A DNA stretch of 51,269 nt from an uncultured Lachnospiraceae bacterium. Its GTDB lineage: Bacteria > Bacillota > Clostridia > Lachnospirales > Lachnospiraceae. Below, piece after piece: positions 14,942-23,084 of the stretch. The stretch covers positions 1 through 51,269 of the forward strand of contig CALWIA010000002.1 in the NCBI GenBank assembly GCA_944380605.1, in the 5' to 3' direction. How positions within the stretch are numbered: the stretch's first letter is position 1; every line of letters starts with the position of its first letter. The notes beneath the pieces are model-generated. The model was not told the origin of the DNA. It did not search any database and worked only from the letters and a program-made list of their open reading frames with translations. The position numbers and the translations under genes were made by a program.

Positions 14942-16336
14942 ATGAACACAAAAGCAAAACGGCGTTTTCAGACGCCCCACACCTTCGTCATTCTGGTAGC
15001 TTTGATCGTCATCGCCGCCATCGCCACCTATTTTGTGCCTGCCGGCGAGTTCGTCCGCTACGACGATCCGGTGACCGGCCGGACGCTGGTGGAATCCGGC
15101 AGCTACCACACCCTGGATCCCAGGCCTTTCAGCTTTTTAAAGATTCCCGGCGCTGTATACCGGGCGCTGGTGGACGCCTCGGACATCGTCACCTTCCTGC
15201 TGATTATCGGCGGCGCTTTTGAACTGGTCAACGAGACCGGCGCCATCCACGCCATGTGCAAGCGCCTGTCCAAATCCTTTAAGGGCAGAGAGCTGCTGGT
15301 GATCCCGCTGTTTCTGACCCTGTTTTCCATTTTCGGAACCACCATGGGCATGTCCACGGAAGTGGCCATTTTCGTGCCCATAGGCATCACCCTGGCCCAT
15401 TCCCTGGGACTGGACAAAGTCACCGGAACCACCATGATCGCCATGGGCGCCGCCACCGGCTTCACCGCCGGCCTGCTGAACCCTTTCAGCGTCGGCGTGG
15501 CCCAGGACATCGCCCAGGTGCCGCTTTTTTCCGGCATCGGATACCGGGCCTTCATTCTGGTGGTGCTTCTGATTACCGATACCATCTACATTTCCTGGTA
15601 CGCCATCCGGGTGAAAAAACATCCGGAAAAGAGCATTATCTACGGCGAGCCGGAAGACGATGAATTTATTGTGGACAACACCGGCGACGACACCATGACC
15701 CGCCGGCAGGCCGCCGTGCTGGTCATCCTGTTTGCCAGCTTCGCCCTGCTGATCTACGGTCTGATGTGCTGGGGCTGGTATTTTGAGGAAATGGCCGCCG
15801 TCTTCCTGACCATGGGCGTGGCCTGCGGATTTGTCAACGGCTTCGGACCCAACAAAGTGGCTTCCGTTTTCGGACAGGGCGCCAAGGGCATCGTGGTAGG
15901 CGCGCTGATCGTCGGCATCGCCAGAGGTATCGAAGTGGTGCTTTCCGACGCCATGGTCATCGACACCGTCATCAACGCCGCCGCCAATCTGGTATCCGGC
16001 ATTCCCCAGTCCATCCAGTGCGTCGGCATGTTCCTGGCCCAGACCATCGTCAGCTTCCTGGTTACCTCCGGTTCCGGACAGGCAGCCATTACCATGCCGC
16101 TGATGACGCCGGTGGCCGACCTGGTGGGCATCAGCCGCCAGACCGCCGTGCTGGCGTTCCAGCTGGGAGACGGTTTTTCCAACTCCATCCTGCCCACCTC
16201 TTCCTCCCTTATGGGATACCTGGTGGTTTCCAAGATTCCTTATTCCAAGTGGCTGAAATTTATGATTCCGCTGTTTCTGATCTGGACCGGCCTGGGATGC
16301 CTGTTTATGCTGGGCGCCATCGCCATCGGATACTGA
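14942..16336 (+). CDS. yfcC: YfcC family membrane transporter (C4-dicarboxylate carrier-like)
   Basis: A 464-residue protein with about 11-12 hydrophobic segments and family signatures PHTFVILVALIVIAAIATYFVPAGEF at the N-terminus, SIFGTTMGMSTEVAIFVPIGI, GAATGFTAGLLNPFSVGVAQ and ILPTSSSLMGYL. YfcC proteins belong to the anaerobic C4-dicarboxylate/basic amino acid carrier group of the plasma membrane; the substrate is not fixed. Here it heads an operon with two exopeptidase-type hydrolases, so peptide or acyl-amino acid import is a reasonable guess. GGAGG precedes the ATG. The gap to the M28 gene is 28 bp. Confidence 0.9.
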   Translation: MNTKAKRRFQTPHTFVILVALIVIAAIATYFVPAGEFVRYDDPVTGRTLVESGSYHTLDPRPFSFLKIPGAVYRALVDASDIVTFLLIIGGAFELVNETGAIHAMCKRLSKSFKGRELLVIPLFLTLFSIFGTTMGMSTEVAIFVPIGITLAHSLGLDKVTGTTMIAMGAATGFTAGLLNPFSVGVAQDIAQVPLFSGIGYRAFILVVLLITDTIYISWYAIRVKKHPEKSIIYGEPEDDEFIVDNTGDDTMTRRQAAVLVILFASFALLIYGLMCWGWYFEEMAAVFLTMGVACGFVNGFGPNKVASVFGQGAKGIVVGALIVGIARGIEVVLSDAMVIDTVINAAANLVSGIPQSIQCVGMFLAQTIVSFLVTSGSGQAAITMPLMTPVADLVGISRQTAVLAFQLGDGFSNSILPTSSSLMGYLVVSKIPYSKWLKFMIPLFLIWTGLGCLFMLGAIAIGY

Positions 16337-16364
16337 TCTTGCGGATACAGACAGGAGGTGCCTT

Positions 16365-18122
16365 ATGAATACCCGCGATGTTTCTCGGACCGCCCTGGTC
16401 CCCGGCCTGGACGCCGTTTTAAAGGAAATCGACATTTCCCGGATCTGGGCCCATATGGAGTATTTCAACACCTTTGAAAAATTGTCCGGAAAGCCGGAGG
16501 CTCTGAAGTTTACCGACTACGCTGCCGCGTACCTGGACAAGGAACAGATTCCTTATACCATGGAGCGGTTCGACGCCTTTTTAAGCAATCCTGTTGAGAG
16601 TTTTCTGGAAGCCGGCGGGGAGGAAATTCCTTCCCGTCCCCGCTCCTTTGGCGCCTGCTGCCCCGAAGGCGTCCGGGCGCCGCTGGTATACGACCCCTAT
16701 AACCGCTCCGGCGGCGGGACGGAACTGGAAAAGCAGCAGCTGTACCGGACCTTTGCCGGCAAAATCGTGCTGAGCCACGGATTTGACGAACGCTACGCCA
16801 AAATCGCGGAGGCCAACGGCGCCCTGGCCTGGATCCAGGTCTGGGAAAGCGACGATCCGGACATCCACGAAGATACGGTCAGCCCTGTCTGGGGCACGCC
16901 GGATCTGGACAGCCGGTTTTTCCGCCTTCGGATTCCCGTCATCGCCATCACCTGGGCTTCCGGAGAACGGCTCATCCGCATGCTGGAGGAACGAGACGGG
17001 CAGATGGAGGTCTTTCTGCGCTCGGTTACGGAAGAAACCGTCAGCCAGGTGGTGCTTCCCATGGCGCAGATTCCCGGGCGCAGCGAGGACTTTGTCCTGC
17101 TCTCCGACCATTACGACACCTGGTACGTAGGCGCTTTTGACAACGGCACCGCCAACGCCGCTTCTCTGGAGCTGGCCCGGGTATTCTGGAAGCACCGGGA
17201 TCAGATGGAGCGGAGCCTGCGGATCGCCTGGTGGCCCGGCCACTCCAACGGACGCTATATGGGCTCCGCCTGGTACTGCGACCACCACTGGGACGACCTG
17301 TACTATCGCTGTATCGCGTCGCTCAACTCCGACCTTATCGGCGCCAGAGATTCTGATACCCTGTTTATCCGTACCACCGGCTTTGAGGGACGCGCCTTTC
17401 TGACGGATATCGCCCGGGCGGCGGCGCCCGGCGCCCCGGTCCGCTTCGGCCGCATCGGCCGCGGCGCCGACCAGTCTTTCTTCGGGTGCGGCATTCCCTA
17501 CCACATCAACCCCCGGCTGGAAATGGATCCGGACCGGCGCACCACCACGTCTCCCGGCGGCCACCCCTGGTGGCACACCGCCGACGACCTGTTAAAACAT
17601 GTGGACCGGCAGGTGCTGGAAACCGACGCCCGGATCCTGGGGGCCTTTACTTGGGCGTTTCTGGCTTCGCCCCGGCTGCCCGGCCAGCCCGGCGAATACT
17701 TCGCTTCGTTTCTTCAGGATCTGGAGCATCTGCGCCGCTTCCCGGAATACGAAACCGGTCTGGACCAGCTGATCCAGGCGGTCCGCCGGACCGAGAAACA
17801 ATTTGAGGCTCTGCTTGCCGGGACAGAAAACCGGCCCCGGCTGCGGCTTGCGGCCATTCGTCTGGCCGCCGGAACCATAAACCGGCTGCGGCAGTCTTCC
17901 GGTTCTCCCTATGAACCGGATACCGCCTTCGCCTACGGCCCGCTGCACCTGCTGGGCGACAGCTGCCGGTACGGCAAAGAAGAATGCCCGCCCGAGCTGC
18001 ACCTGTTTGCCCGGACCACCTTTATCCGTCAGCGCAACCGGTTTCTGACGGAACTGGAACTGTTAAACGCCCGTATGGACCAGCTGATCAGACAGAAGGA
18101 GGAATACCCATATGAACCGTGA
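16365..18122 (+). CDS. M28 family peptidase with atypical active-site segment
   Basis: A 585-residue protein. An N-terminal segment with a PA-like insert (residues about 105-200, VRAPLVYD... IAITWASGERL) is followed by an M28 aminopeptidase core. The zinc-binding SDHYDTWYVGAFDNGTANA block has His249, Asp251 and Asp259. Where M28 enzymes usually have GEExGLxGS, this protein has GHSNGRYMGS (292-301), so the catalytic/bridging Glu pair is not there. I recall a GHSHGRY subfamily of M28 proteins. No signal peptide is seen. It overlaps the M20 gene by 11 bp, and AGGAGG precedes the ATG. Confidence 0.85.
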   Translation: MNTRDVSRTALVPGLDAVLKEIDISRIWAHMEYFNTFEKLSGKPEALKFTDYAAAYLDKEQIPYTMERFDAFLSNPVESFLEAGGEEIPSRPRSFGACCPEGVRAPLVYDPYNRSGGGTELEKQQLYRTFAGKIVLSHGFDERYAKIAEANGALAWIQVWESDDPDIHEDTVSPVWGTPDLDSRFFRLRIPVIAITWASGERLIRMLEERDGQMEVFLRSVTEETVSQVVLPMAQIPGRSEDFVLLSDHYDTWYVGAFDNGTANAASLELARVFWKHRDQMERSLRIAWWPGHSNGRYMGSAWYCDHHWDDLYYRCIASLNSDLIGARDSDTLFIRTTGFEGRAFLTDIARAAAPGAPVRFGRIGRGADQSFFGCGIPYHINPRLEMDPDRRTTTSPGGHPWWHTADDLLKHVDRQVLETDARILGAFTWAFLASPRLPGQPGEYFASFLQDLEHLRRFPEYETGLDQLIQAVRRTEKQFEALLAGTENRPRLRLAAIRLAAGTINRLRQSSGSPYEPDTAFAYGPLHLLGDSCRYGKEECPPELHLFARTTFIRQRNRFLTELELLNARMDQLIRQKEEYPYEP

Positions 18123-19296
18123 AGAAGTCAGCCGTTTTATCGACGGCATCCTGGACTCGTTAAAACAGATGTCCGACCAGATTTTTGACTATGCCGAACT
18201 CAGCGGCGAAGAATACCAGTCCAGCGCCCTGCTGGAAGACTTTCTGGAAAGCCATGGATTCGCCGTGGAACGCGGAATCGCCGGCCTGCCCACCGCCTTC
18301 CGGGCCGTATACCAGCAGGGAGAAGGAGGCCCCTCCTTCGGGCTGCTGGCCGAATACGACGCCCTGTCCATGGGACACGGCTGCGGCCACCACATGCAGG
18401 GTCCCGCCATTGCCGGCGCCGCCCTCTGCATCCGGGAACTGGCCGGTTCCCGCCCCTGCCGCGTCGTCGTCTACGGCACACCGGCAGAGGAAGCCATTGG
18501 AGGCAAAATCATTATGCAGGAAAAGGGATGCTTCCAGGACATCGACGTCGCTCTGATGATGCACGCCTCTCCCACCACCTGCGTGGACGTCAAGTGCATG
18601 GCGCTGGAGGATTTCCGCATCACCTTCCGCGGCGTTTCCGCCCACGCGGCCATCGCCCCGGATAAGGGGCGCAGCGCTCTGGACGCGGCGCTTCTGTCCT
18701 TCCAGGGCATCGAGTTCATGCGGGAACATGTACCGGAAGACACCCGCATGCACTACACCATTCTGGACGCCGGCGGACCCGCCAACGTGGTGCCGGAAAA
18801 GGCCACGGCGGAGTACACGCTGCGCTCTTACAGCACCGATACCTTAAAAGGCATCACCAGCCGGTTTTACGACGTCATCAAAGGCGCCGCCCTTATGGCC
18901 GGCGTACAATACGATATGGAGCGGGACAACCCCTTTATGGCCAAAATCCCCTGCCGGCAGCTGAACGACCTGGTGATGAAGTACGCCGCCGCCTTTGAGG
19001 CGCCCCGGCTGTCTCCGCCCAGAGAAAAAACCGGCTCCACGGATTTCGGCAACGTCATGTACTTCGTGCCGGGTACCTGCATCCGCATCGCCTTTGCCAA
19101 AGAGACCTCCGCGGCCCATTCCCAGGACTTCCTGGACGACGGCAAAACCGAAAACGCCCGCCGGGCCATCGGCCTGTCCGCCAAGATTCTGGCGGCCGCC
19201 TGTCTGGAACTTTTAGAAGACCCGGCGCAGCTGACCCGGATCCAAGAAGAATTTGACGCCAACAAAAAAGCGGCTGCCGCCGCTGCCCAAGTCTGA
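18112..19296 (+). CDS. M20 family amidohydrolase (aminoacylase/p-aminobenzoyl-glutamate hydrolase-like)
   Basis: A 394-residue cytosolic enzyme with LAEYDALSMGHGCGHHMQG (metal ligands), VVYGTPAEEAIGGK (catalytic Glu), LMMHAS, the dimerisation domain FRGVSAHAAIAPDKGRSALDA, TGSTDFGNV and SAAHSQDF. This is the M20D pattern of indole-3-acetyl-amino acid and aminobenzoyl-glutamate hydrolases, which cleave an acyl or aryl group from an amino acid. It is the third gene of the yfcC operon and has AAGGAGG before the ATG. Together the operon would import and trim a peptide-like substrate. Confidence 0.9.
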   Translation: MNREEVSRFIDGILDSLKQMSDQIFDYAELSGEEYQSSALLEDFLESHGFAVERGIAGLPTAFRAVYQQGEGGPSFGLLAEYDALSMGHGCGHHMQGPAIAGAALCIRELAGSRPCRVVVYGTPAEEAIGGKIIMQEKGCFQDIDVALMMHASPTTCVDVKCMALEDFRITFRGVSAHAAIAPDKGRSALDAALLSFQGIEFMREHVPEDTRMHYTILDAGGPANVVPEKATAEYTLRSYSTDTLKGITSRFYDVIKGAALMAGVQYDMERDNPFMAKIPCRQLNDLVMKYAAAFEAPRLSPPREKTGSTDFGNVMYFVPGTCIRIAFAKETSAAHSQDFLDDGKTENARRAIGLSAKILAAACLELLEDPAQLTRIQEEFDANKKAAAAAAQV

Positions 19297-19310
19297 TCTT
19301 TCTTCCCTCC

Positions 19311-19339
19311 TTGCATTATACCGGCTTCAATGCTACAAT
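19311..19339 (+). promoter_or_regulatory. Promoter of the DtxR/MntR-like gene
   Basis: TTGCAT (19311-19316), a 17-bp spacer and TACAAT (19334-19339). It starts 15 bp after the M20 stop codon, so the regulator can be expressed apart from the yfcC operon. Confidence 0.65.
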
Positions 19340-19370
19340 ATTTTCAACAGTACAAGGAGGAGGACCGCAC

Positions 19371-19772
19371 ATGAGTTATATCCAACACAAATCCGAGGAA
19401 TCCGTAGAAGATTATCTGGAGACCATTCTGATCTTAAGCCGCCGGCTGCCGGAAGTGCGTTCGGTGGATATCGCCAATGAAATGCACTTTTCCAAACCCA
19501 GCGTCAGCGTCGCCATGAAAAATCTGCGGGCCCGGGATCTCATCGCGGTCTCCGAAGACGGCCATATCCGTCTGACGGAAGAAGGCCGGCAGCTGGCGGA
19601 AACGGTGTATGAACGCCATTCCCTGCTGACCGACTGGCTGATCCGCCTGGGCGTGGACCCGGAGACGGCCGCCGCCGACGCCTGCAAAATGGAGCACGAC
19701 ATCAGCCACGAGAGTTTTCAGGCCATCAAGGCCTGTATTCTGGGGATTCTGAAGGAAGGGGATACAGAATGA
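19371..19772 (+). CDS. Metal-dependent transcriptional regulator, DtxR/MntR family
   Basis: A 133-residue protein starting MSYIQHKSEESVEDYLETI. The winged helix is VDIANEMHFSKPSVSVAMKNLRARDLIAV, and the dimerisation/metal domain has ERHSLLTDWLIRLGV and CKMEHDISHESFQAI, with Glu and His ligands of the MntR/IdeR type. There is no SH3-like third domain, as in MntR. It would sense Mn2+ or Fe2+; which is not clear. AAGGAGG precedes the start. It ends only 10 bp from the end of the convergent YtvI gene. Confidence 0.9.
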   Translation: MSYIQHKSEESVEDYLETILILSRRLPEVRSVDIANEMHFSKPSVSVAMKNLRARDLIAVSEDGHIRLTEEGRQLAETVYERHSLLTDWLIRLGVDPETAAADACKMEHDISHESFQAIKACILGILKEGDTE

Positions 19773-19782
19773 AAGATTTCTG

Positions 19783-20862
19783 TTATCCCTTCTTCTCCCG
19801 GAACAGGCGGATCATGCCGTTTTTCTCCAGGTTGGCCAGAATCGCCAGCGTCACCGGAAATCCCACCAGGCCCACCAGGCCCAGCAGTTCCAGGCCCACA
19901 AACATGGCCACCAGCGTGGCCAGCGGATGCAGGCCGATCTGTTTTCCTACAATTTTCGGCTCCAGCGTATTGCGGATCGCCGTAATCACTACATAAAGCA
20001 GCAAAATGCCCAACGCCAGGGAGTTGTTGCCCATAAACACCAGAATGGCCGCCCAGGGCAGCAGAATGCCGCCGGTTCCCAGCACCGGAAGAATATCGAA
20101 AATGGCAATGCATATGGCAAAGCCTACGGCGTAGGGAATCTTCAGAATCAGAAAGCCGATGCACAGTTCCGTAAAGGTCAGGAAAAACAGCAGGGAATAG
20201 GAACGAATGTAGATCACTGCCACGTTTTTGATGTACTGCAGCACCTCTCCCGCGTGTTCTCCGCCGACTCTGCGCACCAGACGCCGGAAAATGGCCATGA
20301 TCCCGTCAAAGTCGCCGGCAGCGAAAAAGGTGGACACCACCATCACCACCAGCCGCACAAAAGCGCCGGGAATCCAGGTGATTCCCGCGGAAATCATGCT
20401 GACCGCACGCACGGAAATATCGGAAATGTTCTGTCCCATATTCTGGGAAATCTCCTGAAACATCTCGTCAATACTCACCACCACGGTGCCGCCCATGGCG
20501 GACGCCGCGTCTTCCAGCCGGTCCGACAAAAGATCCAGCACCGGCACCACCTGCTGCTGATACAGATCCGGAGCCGCCATAATCAGTTTGCCAAGGCCCT
20601 GCACCAGCTTGGTGCCCAGACACACAAACAGCAGGACAAAGGCCACGTAAAAGACCGCGCACATCGCCACTGCCGCCAGCTTCCGCCGCCGGGGGGAATT
20701 GCCCCCGATTTTCCGCACGGGAATCTGCACCAGCGCCGCGATGAGAAATCCCAGAATGAACGGCACCAGCACCGGCAGCACGTATCTGCACAGCACCAGC
20801 ACCAGCGCCGCGATGATCAGATAAAAGATTACATTGGTGATAAACTGTCTCTTCTTTTCCAT
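19783..20862 (-). CDS. ytvI: AI-2E family transporter, YtvI-like sporulation membrane protein
   Basis: A 359-residue protein with an N-terminal pair of membrane helices (residues about 8-48), a soluble segment (about 90-160) and a C-terminal bundle containing FAICIAIFDILPVLGTGGILLPWA, the hallmark of the AI-2E/UPF0118 permease family. The end NTLEPKIVGKQIGLHPLATLVAMFVGLELLG is typical. The length and GILLLYVVITAIRN fit the YtvI subgroup linked to sporulation in Bacilli and Clostridia. Transport substrate is unknown. GAGGAGAAC precedes the ATG. Confidence 0.88.
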   Translation of the reverse strand: MEKKRQFITNVIFYLIIAALVLVLCRYVLPVLVPFILGFLIAALVQIPVRKIGGNSPRRRKLAAVAMCAVFYVAFVLLFVCLGTKLVQGLGKLIMAAPDLYQQQVVPVLDLLSDRLEDAASAMGGTVVVSIDEMFQEISQNMGQNISDISVRAVSMISAGITWIPGAFVRLVVMVVSTFFAAGDFDGIMAIFRRLVRRVGGEHAGEVLQYIKNVAVIYIRSYSLLFFLTFTELCIGFLILKIPYAVGFAICIAIFDILPVLGTGGILLPWAAILVFMGNNSLALGILLLYVVITAIRNTLEPKIVGKQIGLHPLATLVAMFVGLELLGLVGLVGFPVTLAILANLEKNGMIRLFREKKG

Positions 20863-20913
20863 GAAGTTCTCCTCAGATGTTCTTCCCTTATGGTCTCTCT
20901 TCCCTTTCCGGAA

Positions 20914-21570
20914 CTACATCCGGTCCTGCAGGCAGGAGACAAACTGTACCCGCCGGTCGATCCAGTCCCCGATGACCCCTATGGTCTTTCCCATGGTAAA
21001 GGCCGCCGCGATGGTGCCGATTCCCAGTCCCCGGATGCCGCCCAGGAAAGAATACGTCAGAAGCGCCGTCACGGTCAAGCAGGTCACGTCAAAGGTGATC
21101 TTGACCCTGGGATAGGGGATTCTGATAATGGCGGACAGTTCCCTGGGGAACAGATCCGTCGGTATGATGGGCATCCGGCAGCGGTTGGACAGGGCCACAC
21201 CGAAGCACAGAACCAGGTAACTGACGAAGAAATACACCACCCGGCAGGGCAGAGACGCCGGCAGAATGCCGATGCCCAGTTCATAGACATCCAGCATCAT
21301 GCTGAAGGCAAATCCCACGAGAAAACTGAGCAGGTACGCCGGCACAAATTTTCTGCGCAGGAGCATCAGACTGAAAATCAGAAGTCCCTGAAACAGATAG
21401 GTCCAGGTACCTAAAGAAACCGCGGGGAACACTTCCGAAAAGCCGTAGGGCACGCTGGAAATCGCCGAGATTCCGGAACCGGAATACAGCATCAGCACTA
21501 CCCCGAAACTGTTCAGAAGAACTACGGCCAGAAGGGCCAGTTCCCCGCGGAGCGTCTTCTTTTGTTCCAT
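20914..21570 (-). CDS. YczE/DUF6198 family membrane protein
   Basis: A 218-residue protein with about five membrane segments (LALLAVVLLNSFGVVLMLYS; YLFQGLLIFSLMLL; AYLLSFLVGFAFSMM; RVVYFFVSYLVLCFGVAL; ITFDVTCLTVTALLTYSF). The family markers SGISAISSVPYGFSEV and PTDLFPRELS are present. The role of YczE-like proteins is unclear; some sit next to regulators or efflux systems. The start two codons after the longest frame gives a GAGG site with 7-base spacing. It is about 51 bp upstream of ytvI and probably cotranscribed with it. Confidence 0.83.
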   Translation of the reverse strand: MEQKKTLRGELALLAVVLLNSFGVVLMLYSGSGISAISSVPYGFSEVFPAVSLGTWTYLFQGLLIFSLMLLRRKFVPAYLLSFLVGFAFSMMLDVYELGIGILPASLPCRVVYFFVSYLVLCFGVALSNRCRMPIIPTDLFPRELSAIIRIPYPRVKITFDVTCLTVTALLTYSFLGGIRGLGIGTIAAAFTMGKTIGVIGDWIDRRVQFVSCLQDRM

Positions 21571-21601
21571 TTCCATTCCTCTTTTCGCACGTCATGTATC
21601 C

Positions 21602-21630
21602 AGTGTACTGCACAAGAGGAAAAATGTCCA
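21602..21630 (-). promoter_or_regulatory. Promoter of the yczE-like gene
   Basis: On the minus strand TGGACA (21625-21630) and TACACT (21602-21607) with a 17-bp spacer, 30 bp before the yczE-like start. Confidence 0.6.
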
Positions 21631-21634
21631 TACC

Positions 21635-22069
21635 TTATCCGCCCATTTCTCGGGTACGCCGGATGTACCGGCGGATCCCCTCGTCCGGGTAGGACAAAAG
21701 ATGGCCCAGGCGGAAGGCGATCTCCTCCCGCTTCTTTTCATCATAGCCGCCGGCCTCCCTGGCCGCTTTCTGGTCCGCCTTCAGCTGCAGATACTGCCGC
21801 AGCGTCTCTTCTTCCCGGTAAAACAGGTAGTGGCCGGTGCCCAGGTTCATGGACGCGGGAAACAGGTCGGTGATGATAGGATCTTCTTCCGGATACAGAA
21901 AGATCCCGTATTTTCTGCACAGTTCTTCCGCCGCCGGCTCATAGGAGCGAAACTCCTCCCGGTCCCGGCAGGGGTGGCTCATGGCCAGGGTTTTCATGCC
22001 GGAAGCCACCATCTCGCAGAAACAGTCCATAACTCCCAGTTCATAGGAATAGCGGTCGATCTCTCTCAT
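21635..22069 (-). CDS. Unrecognised 144-residue protein coupled to the DapF paralogue
   Basis: The frame begins MREIDRYSYELGVMDCFCEM and is a soluble, mixed charged protein without membrane segments or a recognisable domain. Notable stretches are MKTLAMSHPCRDREEF, a GTGHYLFYREEETLRQYLQLK segment, and GHLLSYPDEGIRRYIRR at the end. The start codon overlaps the stop codon of the upstream DapF-like gene (ATGA), which argues that both proteins are made together and act in one process. No family is assigned. The part of the longer open frame upstream of 22069 is the DapF-like gene in another frame. Confidence 0.75.
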   Translation of the reverse strand: MREIDRYSYELGVMDCFCEMVASGMKTLAMSHPCRDREEFRSYEPAAEELCRKYGIFLYPEEDPIITDLFPASMNLGTGHYLFYREEETLRQYLQLKADQKAAREAGGYDEKKREEIAFRLGHLLSYPDEGIRRYIRRTREMGG

Positions 22070-22938
22070 GGCTCCGGCGCCTCCAGCGTCCGCAGCGTCT
22101 CCGTCAGTCCGCTTCCCAGGGTAATCTTTCCCACATATCCCACGTCGCCGGTCATCAGCACCGTCCAGTCTTCCAGAATCTCCACTTCCAGCACGCCGCC
22201 GGGCATGCGCACGTACATCTTGGGATCCGTCAGCCCCTGCCGGTACGCCGCCGCTGCCGCCGCGCATCCGCTGCTGCCGGAAGCCAGGGTGTAGCCCGCT
22301 CCCCGCTCATAGATCTCGATCTCGATGTTGCTGCGGTCCATCACCTTCATAATCAGGGTGTTGATCCGCTCCGGAAAATATTCGGCGCATTCGGAATTTC
22401 TGCCGATGCGGCACACAATATCCTCGGAAATCTCATTGAGGAAAATCACCGCGTGGGGGTTGCCCATAGACACGCAGGTCACTTTGTAGGGAATGCGTCC
22501 GAACATCATGGTCTCGTTGACCACTTCCCGCTTGGGTCCCGTCACGGGGATCCGGTCGCTCCAGAAGGAGGCCTGGCCCATGGAGGCCTTCAGACGGGTG
22601 CCTTCCTCATTGAGGTAGCGGACTTCCGTATCCGCGCCGCCCATATCGATTACCACATGGGACTTCTGCACATATCCCGCGTCCTTTAAATATTTGGCGA
22701 AAATCCGCACGCCGTTTCCGCTTTTCTCCGCGACGCTGCCGTCCGGATTCCAGATTCGCACCTGCATCCGGTCCTTTCCCGGCATCGGCCCTTCCAGAAT
22801 GCCGTCGGCGCCGGCGCCGAAATGGCGGTCGCAGATCAGCCGTACATTCTCCGGCGACAGCCGAAGGGTATTTTTATTGGGGTCAAACACCAGATAATCG
22901 TTTCCCAGACCATGATACTTTTCCAGCACTGCCTTCAT
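22066..22938 (-). CDS. Diaminopimelate epimerase-like protein with both catalytic Cys replaced by Ser
   Basis: A 290-residue DapF-fold protein. [40 protein letters not shown] and YERGAGYT keep the scaffold and substrate-contacting residues. However, the first catalytic site reads EKSGNGVRIF (Ser73 for Cys) and the second LASGSSGCA (Ser220 for Cys). The two-thiol racemase mechanism therefore cannot operate as in DapF. The genome has a complete dapF at 10664-11470. It may be an isomerase with changed chemistry, or a binding protein. AAGGAGG precedes the start at 22938, and it is coupled to the next gene by ATGA overlap. Confidence 0.88.
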   Translation of the reverse strand: MKAVLEKYHGLGNDYLVFDPNKNTLRLSPENVRLICDRHFGAGADGILEGPMPGKDRMQVRIWNPDGSVAEKSGNGVRIFAKYLKDAGYVQKSHVVIDMGGADTEVRYLNEEGTRLKASMGQASFWSDRIPVTGPKREVVNETMMFGRIPYKVTCVSMGNPHAVIFLNEISEDIVCRIGRNSECAEYFPERINTLIMKVMDRSNIEIEIYERGAGYTLASGSSGCAAAAAAYRQGLTDPKMYVRMPGGVLEVEILEDWTVLMTGDVGYVGKITLGSGLTETLRTLEAPEP

Positions 22939-23084
22939 TGCGCTTCCTCCTTCTGATGGCAGGAATCCCTGCACGTATAGTTTTATTATATGCCGCAGGA
23001 TTTTCCTTTTCTATCCATTTCGTGCTTTATTTATTGCGTATCCTGCTGTATACTGGGAATAAGAACCAGCCAAAGGAGGCATAT

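Noticed and set aside
15137..16471. A 444-codon minus-strand frame rich in Gly, His and Gln
   Set aside because: It is the antisense of the yfcC transporter gene. The regular His/Gly pattern comes from reversed membrane-helix codons.
19927..21414. A 495-codon plus-strand frame
   Set aside because: It is antisense to ytvI and the yczE-like gene, is Gln/His/Arg-rich, and shows no membrane segments or motifs.
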